Assembly (NCBI GenBank): GCA_016790705.1
Contig: JAEUOT010000023.1
Coordinates: 61,887 to 125,886 of the forward strand
Reading direction: 5' to 3'
Length of the DNA: 64,000 bases
Source: Hydrogenophaga sp.
Lineage (GTDB): Bacteria; Pseudomonadota; Gammaproteobacteria; Burkholderiales; Burkholderiaceae_C
Shown here: one piece after another, positions 55,396 through 64,000 of the stretch
How positions within the stretch are numbered: the first letter of the stretch is position 1
Layout: each line of letters starts with the position of its first letter
Made by a program: the position numbers and the translations under genes
Notes under the pieces: generated by a model
Told to the model about the DNA's origin: nothing
Seen by the model: only the letters and a program-made list of their open reading frames with translations
Databases searched by the model: none

Positions 55396-56781
55396 ATGTC
55401 TGATTCGCTCTCGATCTGGGTGGTGCTGGGCCTGCTGTTGCAGGCGCTGATCCTGCTGGCCTTGGTGTGGTTGCTGCTGCGACGCAGGCCCGAAGACCCG
55501 GCAGAGGCAGCCCACCGGCAGCAACTGTTGTCGCTGATCCAGTCGCAGGCGGCATCGACCATGCAGCGTATCGAGCACGTCGAGAGCGAGTTGCGGCGTG
55601 AGGTCGGCGACAACGCGCGCGGCGGGCGGCAGGAGATCCAGCAGACGCTGGCCACCTTCCAGGAGACGCTGGTGCGCCAGGGGGCCGAAACCACGCGCAC
55701 CCAGAACGCGCAGATCGACGCCTTTGCGCAGCAACTGGTGCAGTTGCGCGGCACGCTGGGCGACACGCTGACCAACCAGCTCAAGGATCTGAGCGAGGCC
55801 AACGCCCGCCGCATGGCCGAGGTGCGTGCGACGCTGGAGACGCAGCTCGCCACGCTGCAACAGACCAACGCTGCCAAGCTTGACGAGATGCGGGCCACGG
55901 TGGACGAGAAGCTGCATGCGACGCTGGAACAGCGACTGGGCGAGAGTTTCAAACAGGTGGCCGAACGGCTGGAACAGGTGCACAAAGGCCTGGGCGAGAT
56001 GCAGACACTGGCCCAGGGCGTGGGCGATCTCAAGCACCTGCTGAGCAATGTGAAGACACGGGGCATGTTCGGCGAGGCCCAACTGGGCGCCTTGCTGGAG
56101 CAGGTGTTCTCGCCCGACCAGTACGCGACGCAGGTCGCGACGCGGCCGGGCAGCCGCAACATGGTGGATTTCGCGATCAAGCTGCCGGGTCGTGGCGACG
56201 ACGGCGCACCGTGCTGGCTGCCGATCGACGCCAAGTTTCCCAACGAAGACTACGAACGCCTGCTGGACGCGCAGCAGCGCGCCGATGCCGAGGGCGCCGA
56301 GGCTGCGGCGCGTGGGCTGGAGCAGCGCATCCGCCTGGAAGCGAAGTCCATGGCCGAGAAGTACCTGGAGCCGCCGCACACGACCGACTTCGCGATCCTG
56401 TTCCTGCCGACCGAGGGCCTGTACGCCGAGGTACTGCGCCGGCCGGGGTTGATGGAAGCGTTGCAGCGCGATCACCGCGTGACGCTGGCCGGGCCGACCA
56501 CGCTGATGGCGATGCTCAATTCGCTGCAGATGGGCTTTCGCACGCTGGCGCTGGAGAAGCGCAGCAGTGAGGTCTGGCAGGTGTTGGGCGCGGTCAAGAC
56601 CGAGTTCGGCAAGTTCGGCGATGTGCTGGCCAAGGTCAAGAACCAGACCCAGACCGTGCTCAACACGCTGGACGCCGCCGAGGTGCGCAGCCGTGCCATG
56701 GGCCGGGCGCTGCGCACCGTCGAGGCACTGCCGCAGGACAAGGCCCAAGGGCTGCTGCCACTTGACGCGGGCGAAGACTGA
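55396..56781 (+). CDS. rmuC: DNA recombination protein RmuC
   Basis: A 461-residue protein with one N-terminal membrane helix (about 6-28), a long coiled coil (about 55-210) and a C-terminal nuclease-like domain (about 215-430). That domain has RGMFGEAQLGALLEQV, MVDFAIKLPG and WLPIDAKFPNEDYERL, the conserved Asp-x-Lys type core of RmuC. It limits inversions and other rearrangements in E. coli. It diverges from the RidA-like gene. A GATAAT box seven bases before the ATG predicts a leaderless mRNA. Confidence 0.93.
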   Translation: MSDSLSIWVVLGLLLQALILLALVWLLLRRRPEDPAEAAHRQQLLSLIQSQAASTMQRIEHVESELRREVGDNARGGRQEIQQTLATFQETLVRQGAETTRTQNAQIDAFAQQLVQLRGTLGDTLTNQLKDLSEANARRMAEVRATLETQLATLQQTNAAKLDEMRATVDEKLHATLEQRLGESFKQVAERLEQVHKGLGEMQTLAQGVGDLKHLLSNVKTRGMFGEAQLGALLEQVFSPDQYATQVATRPGSRNMVDFAIKLPGRGDDGAPCWLPIDAKFPNEDYERLLDAQQRADAEGAEAAARGLEQRIRLEAKSMAEKYLEPPHTTDFAILFLPTEGLYAEVLRRPGLMEALQRDHRVTLAGPTTLMAMLNSLQMGFRTLALEKRSSEVWQVLGAVKTEFGKFGDVLAKVKNQTQTVLNTLDAAEVRSRAMGRALRTVEALPQDKAQGLLPLDAGED

Positions 56782-56834
56782 GTTTCGGCATGAGGGCGTC
56801 AGCGTTTCGTTGGCCTTCCTGACGCGAGGCTTTC

Positions 56835-56840
56835 TACAAT
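56835..56840 (+). promoter_or_regulatory. -10 box (TACAAT) for nhaD
   Basis: TACAAT lies 65 bp before the nhaD ATG; the start is predicted near 56847 and the leader contains the ribosome site AAAGGA. Confidence 0.5.
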
Positions 56841-56905
56841 CCTCGGCTGCATGCACAAAGGGCGCGGCCGGTCCGACGCCCTGAATAACCAGAAAGGACG
56901 ACAAC

Positions 56906-58189
56906 ATGCTCACAGCGATGATCGTGATCTTCGTGCTGGCCTACGCGGCCATCGCGCTCGAACACCCGATCCACATCAACAAGTCCGCCTCGGCCCTGAT
57001 CGGCGCCGGTTTGCTCTGGTCGATCTACGCGCTCGGGGCAGGCGACGCCCACCGCGTCAGTGAGGAACTGGGTGAGTCGCTGATGGGCACGGCGCAGATC
57101 GTGTTCTTCCTGATCGGTGCGATGACCATCGTCGAAGTGGTGGACGCACACGACGGTTTCGAGGTGATCACAGCACGCATCAAGACCCGTCAGCTGTCGA
57201 CGCTGATGTGGCTGGTGGGCTTTGTCACCTTCTTCCTATCGGCCATCCTGGACAACCTCACGACGACCATCGTGATGATCTCGCTGATGAAGAAGCTGCT
57301 GGACAAGCAGGACGATCGCCTGTTCTTTGCCGGCATCATCGTCATCGCGGCCAACGCAGGCGGCGCCTGGACGCCGATCGGCGACGTGACCACGACCATG
57401 CTGTGGATTGGCGGTCAGGTCACCGCAGTGGAGATCATGAAAGGACTGATCGTGCCCTCGCTGGTCAACCTGATTGTGCCGCTGGCGATTACCGCGATGG
57501 TGCTGCGGGGCAAGCCGGTGGTGGCGCCGCAGAAGCTGGAACAGCGCGACGGCCACCAGACCACACCTTTCGAGAAGAACGTGATGTTCTTTCTCGGTCT
57601 GGGCATTCTGGTCATGGTGCCGGTGTTCAAGACCATCACGCACCTGCCGCCGTTCATGGGTGTGCTGTTCGGCTTGGGTATTCTCTGGCTGGTCGGTGAC
57701 CTGATCCACAAGGAGAAGGACGAGTCTGCCCGCATGCCGCTGACCCTGGGTCACGCGCTCTCGCGCATCGACATGGGCTCGATCGTGTTCTTCATCGGCA
57801 TCCTGCTGTCGGTCGCGACGCTGGAACACACGCATGTGCTGTCTTCGCTAGCGACCTGGCTGGACCAGACGGTGGGACGACAGGACGTCATCGTGCTGCT
57901 GATCGGTCTGGTCAGCGCTGTGGTCGACAACGTGCCGCTGGTGGCGGCGTCGATGGGCATGTACAGCCTGGACACGTACCCCGCCGACAGCTTCCTTTGG
58001 GAGTTCATGGCCTATTGCGCTGGCACCGGCGGCTCCATCCTGATCATCGGCTCGGCCGCCGGGGTCGCCGCGATGGGGCTGGAGCGCATCCAGTTCTTCT
58101 GGTACGTCAAGAAGATCAGTGGGCTGGCGCTGGTCGGTTACCTGGCCGGTGCGCTGGTCTATGTCGCGCAGCACCACCTTATTGGCTGA
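56906..58189 (+). CDS. nhaD: Sodium/proton antiporter, NhaD type
   Basis: A 427-residue inner-membrane protein of about twelve helices in the ion-transporter superfamily. The two family half-site signatures are visible: SAILDNLTTTIVMISLMKKL with Asp, and ANAGGAWTPIGDVTTTMLW. A matching pair near the C-terminus is SAVVDNVPLVAASMGM and GTGGSILIIGSAAGVAAMG. It should exchange Na+ or Li+ for protons at alkaline pH. Its product may be chromosomally paired with NhaA further on, so sodium tolerance seems important. Confidence 0.9.
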   Translation: MLTAMIVIFVLAYAAIALEHPIHINKSASALIGAGLLWSIYALGAGDAHRVSEELGESLMGTAQIVFFLIGAMTIVEVVDAHDGFEVITARIKTRQLSTLMWLVGFVTFFLSAILDNLTTTIVMISLMKKLLDKQDDRLFFAGIIVIAANAGGAWTPIGDVTTTMLWIGGQVTAVEIMKGLIVPSLVNLIVPLAITAMVLRGKPVVAPQKLEQRDGHQTTPFEKNVMFFLGLGILVMVPVFKTITHLPPFMGVLFGLGILWLVGDLIHKEKDESARMPLTLGHALSRIDMGSIVFFIGILLSVATLEHTHVLSSLATWLDQTVGRQDVIVLLIGLVSAVVDNVPLVAASMGMYSLDTYPADSFLWEFMAYCAGTGGSILIIGSAAGVAAMGLERIQFFWYVKKISGLALVGYLAGALVYVAQHHLIG

Positions 58190-58207
58190 CCGGTCCCGCC
58201 CGCCCGC

Positions 58208-59383
58208 TTGGCCCAGCGCATCCGCTCCACACTCACCCGCCTGATCGGCGCGCAGATCTGCCTGCACGCGGCCATGACTGGGCTGCGCATGGCAGCCCCG
58301 CTGATGGCACTGCGCGCGGGGTACAGCCCGGCCGCGGTCGGGCTGTTGCTGGCGCTGTTCGCGCTGTCTCAGGTGTTCCTCGCGCTGCCCGCCGGGCGTT
58401 TCACCGACCGCCATGGCATGCGCCGTCCGGTGCAATTGGCGGTGGTGTCGGCTGTGCTGGGCAATGCCCTGGCCGCAGCATGGCCCACATTCGCGGTGCT
58501 GTGTGGTGCGGCGCTGCTGACCGGTGCGGCCTCGGGGCTGACGGTGATTGCGCTGCAGCGCCACGTCGGCCGCATGGCGCAGGACGCCAGCGAGCTGCGC
58601 CAGGTGTTCAGCTGGCTGGCGATCGGGCCGTCGATCTCCAATTTTCTCGGGCCGTTCCTTTCGGGTCTGCTGATCGATGCCAGTGGCTTCCGGGCGGCCT
58701 ACGCCATGCTGGCGGTGCTGCCGTTGTTCACCTGGTTCGCGGTCGCCGGCGTGAAGGAACACGCCCGGGTGCCCACACCGGAAGGGCATTCCAGGGGTTC
58801 GTCCTGGGACCTTCTGCACGACCAGGCGTTCCGCCGGCTTCTGTTGATCAACTGGCTGCTGGCGTCGTGCTGGGACGTACACACCTTCGTGGTACCGGTG
58901 ATCGGCCATGAGCGTGGGCTGTCGGCGACGGTGATCGGCTCCATCCTGGGCGCCTTCGCGATCGCGGCCACTGTGGTTCGCATGGTCATGCCGTGGGTGT
59001 CGGACCATCTGCGCGAGGGGCGTGTGATCGGGGGCGCCATGGTGGCGACAGCGCTGCTGTTCGGGCTTTATCCGCTGGTGCAGACGGCGTGGCTGATGGG
59101 CTTGCTGTCGGTGCTGCTCGGCTTCGCGCTGGGCTCGGTGCAGCCGATGGTGATGAGCACGCTGCACCAGATCACGCCGCACCATCGCCATGGCGAAGCG
59201 CTCGGCCTGCGCTCGATGGCGATCAACGGTTCGTCGGTACTCATGCCGCTGCTGTTCGGTTCCGCGGGTGTGGTGGTCGGCACGGCCGGCGTGTTCTGGG
59301 CGGTCGGTGCGGTGGTCGGGGCGGGTTCCCGCATGGCGCTGGGAATGTCCTCTGACCACAGTCGACACCGTGGCAGCCCTTAA
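58208..59383 (+). CDS. Major facilitator superfamily permease
   Basis: A 391-residue MFS transporter with twelve helices. The loop-2 motif is FTDRHGMRRP. The N-terminal half holds GLRMAAPLMALRAGYSPAAVG, close to multidrug or sugar-efflux MFS proteins. The probable start is the TTG at 58208 (18 bp after nhaD), which yields MAQRIRSTLTRLIGAQ, a normal basic N-terminus. The first ATG, at 58274, would remove half of helix 1. The rare TTG start and close spacing suggest low-level co-expression with nhaD. Substrate unknown. Confidence 0.82.
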   Translation: MAQRIRSTLTRLIGAQICLHAAMTGLRMAAPLMALRAGYSPAAVGLLLALFALSQVFLALPAGRFTDRHGMRRPVQLAVVSAVLGNALAAAWPTFAVLCGAALLTGAASGLTVIALQRHVGRMAQDASELRQVFSWLAIGPSISNFLGPFLSGLLIDASGFRAAYAMLAVLPLFTWFAVAGVKEHARVPTPEGHSRGSSWDLLHDQAFRRLLLINWLLASCWDVHTFVVPVIGHERGLSATVIGSILGAFAIAATVVRMVMPWVSDHLREGRVIGGAMVATALLFGLYPLVQTAWLMGLLSVLLGFALGSVQPMVMSTLHQITPHHRHGEALGLRSMAINGSSVLMPLLFGSAGVVVGTAGVFWAVGAVVGAGSRMALGMSSDHSRHRGSP

Positions 59384-59392
59384 CATGCCTTC

Positions 59393-60535
59393 ATGAACAA
59401 CGCGCAACGTGATGGCCTGCTGCTCGCAGGCAGCGCCGTGCTCGGCATGGCCGTGATGAACAGCCCGCTGGCGCAGGAGGCCCACCACCTGCTGGCGCTG
59501 CCGCTGCAGGTCGGTGTCGGCGACTGGGTGCTGGCCAAGCCGCTGGAGCTGTGGATCAATGATTTCCTGATGGCGATCTTCTTCCTGCTGGTCGGGGTGG
59601 AGATCAAGCACGAATGGCAGCACGGCGCGCTGGCGACGCCGCAGGCGCGGGTTCTGCCGCTGGGCGCGGCGGTGGGCGGCATGGCGGTGCCGGCGCTGAT
59701 TTTTGTGGCGATCAACTGGGGGCAACCGCCCAACCTCGCCGGCTGGGCAATTCCGGCGGCGACGGACATCGCGTTCGCCATCGGGCTGATGGCATTGGCA
59801 GCGCCGGGCATGCGAGGGCCCTTGCTGGCCTTTCTCACGGCAGTGGCGGTGATCGACGACCTCGGCGCGATCATCGTGATCGCGCTGTTCTACACCGACC
59901 AGTTGAGCAAGGGCATGCTGGGCTTCGCCGCAGTGGGCGTGGGGGCGCTGTTCGTGCTGTCGAGTCTGCGCGTGCAGCGCATCTGGCCCTATGTCGCGGT
60001 GGGCCTGTTTCTCTGGGTCTGCGTGCTCAAGTCCGGGGTGCATGCGACGCTGGCCGGTGTTGTCATGGGGTTGTTCCTGCCGGCTTCACAGGATGGCAAC
60101 AGCCCGGCCGAAAAGCTGGACCACGTGCTCAAGCCCTGGGTGAGCTGGCTGATCCTGCCGCTGTTTGGCCTCGTGAACGCGGGGGTGCCGCTGGGAGGCG
60201 CTTCCTGGGACATGCTTGTGCAACCGGTGACGCTGGGCGTGGCGGCGGGACTGTTGCTGGGCAAACCGGTGGGCATCTTGCTGGGAACCTGGGTGGCCAG
60301 TCGCGTCGGCGGTGGTCTGCCCGAGGGGATGCGCCTGCGCGATTACGTGCCGGTGGCGTGTTTTTGCGGGATCGGTTTCACCATGGCCCTTTTCATCGCG
60401 ACCCTGGCCTTTCCGCCGGGCAGCGCGGCCGCCGATGCCGCCAAGATGGGCGTGCTGCTCGGGACCTTGTGCGCCTTTGCCCTGGGCACCCTGGTGGCGC
60501 GCCTGGGGGGCGCAAACCCCAGTCCGGCCAGATAG
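59393..60535 (+). CDS. nhaA: Sodium/proton antiporter NhaA
   Basis: A 380-residue electrogenic Na+/H+ antiporter. The ion-binding aspartates are Asp155 and Asp156 in AVIDDLGAI, matching Asp163/164 of E. coli NhaA. The pH-sensor region PLELWINDFLMAIFFLLVGVEIKHE and the TDIAFAIGLMAL helix are conserved. The gene starts 9 bp after the MFS stop. Its last 193 bp are covered on the opposite strand by the C-terminal codons of the TetR gene, which is unusual. Confidence 0.93.
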   Translation: MNNAQRDGLLLAGSAVLGMAVMNSPLAQEAHHLLALPLQVGVGDWVLAKPLELWINDFLMAIFFLLVGVEIKHEWQHGALATPQARVLPLGAAVGGMAVPALIFVAINWGQPPNLAGWAIPAATDIAFAIGLMALAAPGMRGPLLAFLTAVAVIDDLGAIIVIALFYTDQLSKGMLGFAAVGVGALFVLSSLRVQRIWPYVAVGLFLWVCVLKSGVHATLAGVVMGLFLPASQDGNSPAEKLDHVLKPWVSWLILPLFGLVNAGVPLGGASWDMLVQPVTLGVAAGLLLGKPVGILLGTWVASRVGGGLPEGMRLRDYVPVACFCGIGFTMALFIATLAFPPGSAAADAAKMGVLLGTLCAFALGTLVARLGGANPSPAR

Positions 60536-61119
60536 GCGTCCACGGTCTGCACGCCCACCCGCACCAGGTCGAAGGCGTCGGGTGAGAGCAGCCAGTCGTG
60601 CAGCAGACCCGAGAGGATGGCCTGCAGTCCCTGTGCCGCCTGAGGTGCTCCGGCCGGCAAGGTGATGCCAGCTTCCGTCGCGGCGGCCCTGAACTGCCGC
60701 GTCAGCTGGCGATGGTAGGCGTCTCTCCACATCAGCTTGCGTTCGCGGACCGCCAGCATCTCGCCGTTGAACTCGACCTGCTGGGTGGCGATCTGGAACA
60801 CGCGCCGGGCCTGCTCGTCGGTGGCGGTGGTGTGCAGCGCTGCGAGGACCGATGTGCGAAGCCGCTGCAACGGGGGCTGGACCGCCTCGGCTTCCGCCAT
60901 CGCCTGCTCCATCGGCAGGGTGACGCGCTCCATCATCGCGTTGAAGAGATCGGCCTTGTCCTTGAAATGCCAGTAGATGGCGCCACGCGTGGTGCCGGCC
61001 GCGACGGCGATGTCATTGAGCGACGTTCCCGACACACCTCGGGCGAGAAACAGCACCTCGGCCGCGTCGAGCAGGCTCTGGCGGGTGGCTTGGGCATCGG
61101 CTTTGGTTCGGCGGACCAT
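60343..61119 (-). CDS. TetR/AcrR-family efflux regulator with antisense-encoded C-terminal tail
   Basis: A 258-residue repressor. The N-terminal helix-turn-helix is TSLNDIAVAAGTTRGAIYWHF (about 32-52, family core IAVAAGTTRGAIYWHFKDK), followed by a ligand domain similar to AcrR/TtgR. These repressors are about 205-215 residues long. Here the frame continues for about 60 more residues after DAYLAGLGF. That tail is basic and proline/alanine-rich and is coded entirely on the antisense strand of nhaA. The ATG at 61119 is preferred. It diverges from the RND operon and an AcrR-like palindrome lies between. Confidence 0.88.
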   Translation of the reverse strand: MVRRTKADAQATRQSLLDAAEVLFLARGVSGTSLNDIAVAAGTTRGAIYWHFKDKADLFNAMMERVTLPMEQAMAEAEAVQPPLQRLRTSVLAALHTTATDEQARRVFQIATQQVEFNGEMLAVRERKLMWRDAYHRQLTRQFRAAATEAGITLPAGAPQAAQGLQAILSGLLHDWLLSPDAFDLVRVGVQTVDAYLAGLGFAPPRRATRVPRAKAHKVPSSTPILAASAAALPGGKARVAMKRAMVKPIPQKHATGT

Positions 61120-61149
61120 GTCAGGCGGTGTGATCAGAAACCCCACGAA

Positions 61150-61177
61150 TATACATACATTCGTGTCTGTATGTATA
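61150..61177. promoter_or_regulatory. AcrR/TtgR-type operator
   Basis: TATACATACA and TGTATGTATA are perfect inverted arms with an 8-bp centre. E. coli AcrR binds TACATACATT..AATGTATGTA, so the match is very close. The right arm overlaps a TATACT -10 for the efflux operon (61174-61179) and the left arm overlaps TATATT for the regulator, so both genes are probably repressed. Confidence 0.8.
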
Positions 61178-61258
61178 CTGCCACTCCTTCAAGGGTCTTG
61201 GTGCGCAGACGCCTTGCGTACCCGCCCGTCACCCCTTCTGTCGTCCATGAGGTCTTTC

Positions 61259-62551
61259 ATGTCCGTCCTCCATTTTCCTTCCTCATCGCAACGGCTGGCT
61301 GCAGCCCCGCGGGCCGTCGGCCTGCGTCGGGTGGCGCTGGTGTTGCCATTGGTGGCTGCGCTGGCCGCCTGTGGCAAGTCCGACGCGCCTGCTGCCGGCG
61401 GTGCTCCCGGTGGTGGCATGCCGATGCCCGAGGTGGGTGTGGTCACGGTGCAGCCTGGCGACGTTGGCCTGCAGACCGAATTGCCGGGGCGACTGGAGGC
61501 GGGCCGGGTGGCGCAGGTGCGCGCGCGCGTCGCCGGCATCCTGCAGCAGCGACTGTTCAAGGAAGGCAGCGACGTGAAGGCGGGGCAGGCGCTGTTCCGC
61601 ATCGATCCCGCGCCTTACCAGGCCTCGTTGCAGAGCGCGCAGGCCTCACTGGCGCGGGCGCAGGCCAATCTGGCCAACACGACCGCGGTGGCCGAGCGCT
61701 ACAAGCCGCTGATCGCCGAGAACGCCATCAGCCAGCAGGACTACACCAGCGCTGTGGCGGCCCAGAAGGCGGCAGAGGCCGACGTCGCAGCGGCCAAGGC
61801 AGCGGTGCAGACCGCAGGCATCAACCTCAACTACGCGGCCGTGACCGCGCCGATCTCTGGCCGTATCGGCCGGGCGCTGGTGACGGAAGGCGCGCTGGTC
61901 GGACAAGGCGAAGCCACCGCGCTGGCGGTGATCCAGCAGGTCGATCCGCTGTATGTGAATTTCACCCAGTCGGCTTCCGAGGCCATGAAGCTCAAGCGTG
62001 CGATGGAGGCGGGGCAGCTCAAGGGCGCCGGACAGGGCGCGGCGGCGGTCAAGGTCGTGCTCGATGACGGGACCGAATACGCCCGACCCGGCAAGCTGCT
62101 GTTCTCCGATCTGACGGTCGATGCCACCACGGGTCAGGTGACGCTGCGTGCCGAGGTGCCCAACCCCGGTGGTGCGCTGCTGCCGGGGTTGTATGTGCGG
62201 GTCCGGCTGGAGCAGGCGGTGGCCAGCAACGCCATCGCGCTGCCGCAGCAGGCGGTGACCCGTTCGGCCCAGGGCGACTCGGTCAAGGTGGTCGGTGCCG
62301 ACGGCAAGATCGAGCAGCGTCCGGTCAAGGTCGGTGGCCAGCAGGGCGGCCGCTGGGTGATTCTGGACGGTCTGAAGGCCGGCGAGCAGGTGATGGTCGA
62401 CGGCTTCCAGAAGGTGCAGATGCTGCCGCCGGGCACACCGGTGAAGGCGGTCCCCTGGACGCCGGGTGGCGCACCCGGAGGCAAACCCGCAGACGCCAAA
62501 TCCGCCGAGGCGAAAGCCGAAGGCAAGGCCGACGCGGCCCCCGCCAAGTAA
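61259..62551 (+). CDS. RND efflux pump periplasmic adaptor (membrane fusion protein, AcrA/MexA type)
   Basis: A 430-residue lipoprotein adaptor. The signal peptide ends in LAAC (Cys38). The barrel-sandwich halves are LPGRLEAGRVAQVRARVAG with GSDVKAGQALFRID, and INLNYAAVTAPISGRIGRALV. Between them lies a helical hairpin (SLARAQANLANTTAVAERY). A long linker with Pro, Ala and Gly ends the protein. It links the inner-membrane pump to an outer-membrane channel (not in the window). The ATG at 61259 has GAGG seven bases before it; the ATG at 61247 is the alternative. Confidence 0.92.
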   Translation: MSVLHFPSSSQRLAAAPRAVGLRRVALVLPLVAALAACGKSDAPAAGGAPGGGMPMPEVGVVTVQPGDVGLQTELPGRLEAGRVAQVRARVAGILQQRLFKEGSDVKAGQALFRIDPAPYQASLQSAQASLARAQANLANTTAVAERYKPLIAENAISQQDYTSAVAAQKAAEADVAAAKAAVQTAGINLNYAAVTAPISGRIGRALVTEGALVGQGEATALAVIQQVDPLYVNFTQSASEAMKLKRAMEAGQLKGAGQGAAAVKVVLDDGTEYARPGKLLFSDLTVDATTGQVTLRAEVPNPGGALLPGLYVRVRLEQAVASNAIALPQQAVTRSAQGDSVKVVGADGKIEQRPVKVGGQQGGRWVILDGLKAGEQVMVDGFQKVQMLPPGTPVKAVPWTPGGAPGGKPADAKSAEAKAEGKADAAPAK

Positions 62552-62563
62552 GGAACGCCCGAC

Positions 62564-64000
62564 ATGGCCAAGTTCTTCATCGAGCGCCCCATCTTCGCGT
62601 GGGTGATTGCGCTCTTCATCATGGTGGCGGGTGCGGTGTCGATCACGCAGTTGCCGATCTCTCAGTACCCGCCGGTGGCGCCGCCGTCCATCGTGATCAG
62701 CGCGACCTACCCGGGCGCGTCGGCCAAGACGCTGGAAGACAGTGTGCTGTCGGTGATCGAGCAGGAAATGAACGGCTCGCCCGGCCTGATCTACATGGAA
62801 GCGGTGGCGCAGGCCAACGGCACCGGCAGTATCACGCTGAGCTTCCAGCCCGGCACCAATCCCGACCTGGCGCAGGTGGATGTGCAGAACCGCCTTTCGC
62901 GTGCCACGCCGCGCCTGCCGTCGGCGGTGACGCAGCAGGGCGTGCGCGTGGACAAGTCGCGCAGCAACTTCCTGCTGTTCGCGATCCTGTCCTCGGACGA
63001 TCCGGCCTGGAATCCCGTGGCGCTCGGCGACTATGCCTCGCGCAGCGTGGTGCCGGAGATCCAGCGCCTGCCCGGCGTCGGACAGGCCCAACTGTTTGGC
63101 ACCGAGCGCGCCATGCGGATCTGGATCGACCCCGCCAAGCTCTTGGGTTTCAACCTGAGCGCCAATGATGTGACCAACGCCATCCGCGCCCAGAACGCGC
63201 AGGTCTCTGCTGGTGAAATCGGCGCGCTGCCCAATGTGGCCGGCCAGTCGATCGCCGCCACGGTGGTGGTCAATGGCCAGCTCTCCAGTGTCGAGCAGTT
63301 CGGCAACATCGTGCTGAGGGCCAAGGGCGACGGCTCGACCGTTCGTCTCAAGGACGTGGCCCGCATCGAACTCGGCGCCCAGGCCTACGCCACCTCGGCG
63401 CGCCTGAACGGCAAGCCCTCGACCGGCATCGGCGTGCAACTGGCGCCCAGCGGCAACGCACTGGCGACCGCGAACGCGGTGCGCGCCAAGATGACCGAGC
63501 TGGAGAAATTCTTCCCCAAGGGCATGAGCTGGACGATTCCCTACGACAGCTCAAAGTTCGTGAAGATCTCGATCCAGGAAGTGGCCAAGACGCTGATCGA
63601 AGCGGTGGCACTGGTGTTCCTGGTGATGTTCCTGTTCCTGCAGAACTGGCGCTACACGCTGATCCCGACCGTGGTGGTGCCGGTGGCGCTGCTGGGCACC
63701 TTCGCTGGCCTGCTCGCCATGGGCTTCTCGATCAACGTGCTGACCATGTTCGGCATGGTGCTGGTGATCGGCATCGTGGTGGACGACGCCATCGTGGTGG
63801 TCGAGAACGTCGAGCGCATCATGAGCGAGGAAGGCCTGCCACCCCTGGAGGCCACGCGCAAGGCCATGGGCCAGATCTCGGGCGCCATCATCGGCGTGAC
63901 CGTGGTGCTGATCTCGGTGTTCGTGCCGCTGGCCTTCTTCAGCGGGTCCGTCGGCAACATCTATCGCCAGTTCGCGGCCGTGATGGGTCTGTCGATTGCC
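62564..64000 (+). CDS. RND multidrug efflux transporter, HAE1/AcrB type (runs off the window)
   Basis: The first 479 codons of an inner-membrane proton-driven pump. MAKFFIERPIFAWVIALFIM opens helix 1. The large periplasmic loop follows (about 30-330), with QVDVQNRLSRATPRLP. Helix 4 contains GIVVDDAIVVVEN, the two aspartates of the proton relay (Asp407/408 in AcrB). It follows the adaptor gene by 12 bp with GTAAGGA as ribosome site. The substrate range is not readable. Confidence 0.93.
   Translation, partial: MAKFFIERPIFAWVIALFIMVAGAVSITQLPISQYPPVAPPSIVISATYPGASAKTLEDSVLSVIEQEMNGSPGLIYMEAVAQANGTGSITLSFQPGTNPDLAQVDVQNRLSRATPRLPSAVTQQGVRVDKSRSNFLLFAILSSDDPAWNPVALGDYASRSVVPEIQRLPGVGQAQLFGTERAMRIWIDPAKLLGFNLSANDVTNAIRAQNAQVSAGEIGALPNVAGQSIAATVVVNGQLSSVEQFGNIVLRAKGDGSTVRLKDVARIELGAQAYATSARLNGKPSTGIGVQLAPSGNALATANAVRAKMTELEKFFPKGMSWTIPYDSSKFVKISIQEVAKTLIEAVALVFLVMFLFLQNWRYTLIPTVVVPVALLGTFAGLLAMGFSINVLTMFGMVLVIGIVVDDAIVVVENVERIMSEEGLPPLEATRKAMGQISGAIIGVTVVLISVFVPLAFFSGSVGNIYRQFAAVMGLSIA

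Noticed and set aside
57848-60043. A long minus-strand frame over nhaD, the MFS gene and nhaA
   Set aside because: Crosses three clear plus-strand genes; His/Arg/Gln-rich with no family features.

Overview
The window reads as a chromosomal segment of a high-GC, motile, aerobic Gram-negative bacterium of the Burkholderiales, most likely the Comamonadaceae (Hydrogenophaga, Acidovorax or a relative). Pointers are the Burkholderiales-type porin, a BPSS1780-like membrane protein, the polA / DUF2782-like / thrB neighbourhood, dapA followed by bamC, xseB-ispA-dxs, a phasin of polyhydroxyalkanoate granules, and a TakP-like TRAP transporter. The genus is an inference; no rRNA is present to settle it. 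I see no insertion sequence, prophage, CRISPR array, tRNA or rRNA. Genes are packed tightly and no stretch above 300 bases lacks a gene.

Layout. 1-1000: flagellar stator genes (motA and a cut-off motB). 1085-6032: a minus-strand envelope cassette (GT-C-like membrane protein, unknown membrane protein, acyltransferase-3/SGNH protein, SGNH lipoprotein), probably for glycan acylation. 6134-9817: 3-hydroxyisobutyrate dehydrogenase-family reductase, GntR regulator with its own palindrome, formamidase-like hydrolase, and guaC with a structured leader. 10048-13554: uvrD helicase and a porin. 13787-19130: thrB cluster diverging from polA. 19143-22645: PhoD-like phosphatase, dienelactone hydrolase-family protein, ZIP transporter. 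22664-30833: two tandem paralogous histidine kinases, sulfurtransferase, EamA exporter, Rieske oxygenase. 31110-34205: xseB-ispA-dxs. 34420-38067: three-gene TRAP transporter. 38090-41353: dut, SlyD-like isomerase, cupin ribosomal oxygenase, an unknown protein, a possible small RNA, an alanine-rich lipoprotein. 41458-45532: dapA-bamC, methyltransferase, an overlooked 42-residue protein, an MFS permease. 45699-53551: parE, lytic transglycosylase and parC, then small and metabolic genes. 53619-60535: DUF4189-like lipoprotein, phasin, RidA-family protein, rmuC, NhaD, MFS, NhaA. 60343-64000: TetR/AcrR regulator diverging from an RND efflux operon that runs off the end.

The most striking layer is regulatory. 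At least ten genes have a -10 hexamer only 5-8 bases before the start codon, which predicts leaderless mRNAs. The extreme case is the slyD-like/cupin pair, where one palindromic -10 in a 14-bp gap appears to serve both strands. Other signals worth testing are a LexA-type box before parE, an attenuator-like leader before guaC, a small terminated unit at about 40886-40957, and an antisense-encoded C-terminal tail on the TetR regulator opposite nhaA. I found no clearly new multi-gene defence or catalytic system. The nearest candidate is the envelope glycan cassette at 1085-6032.
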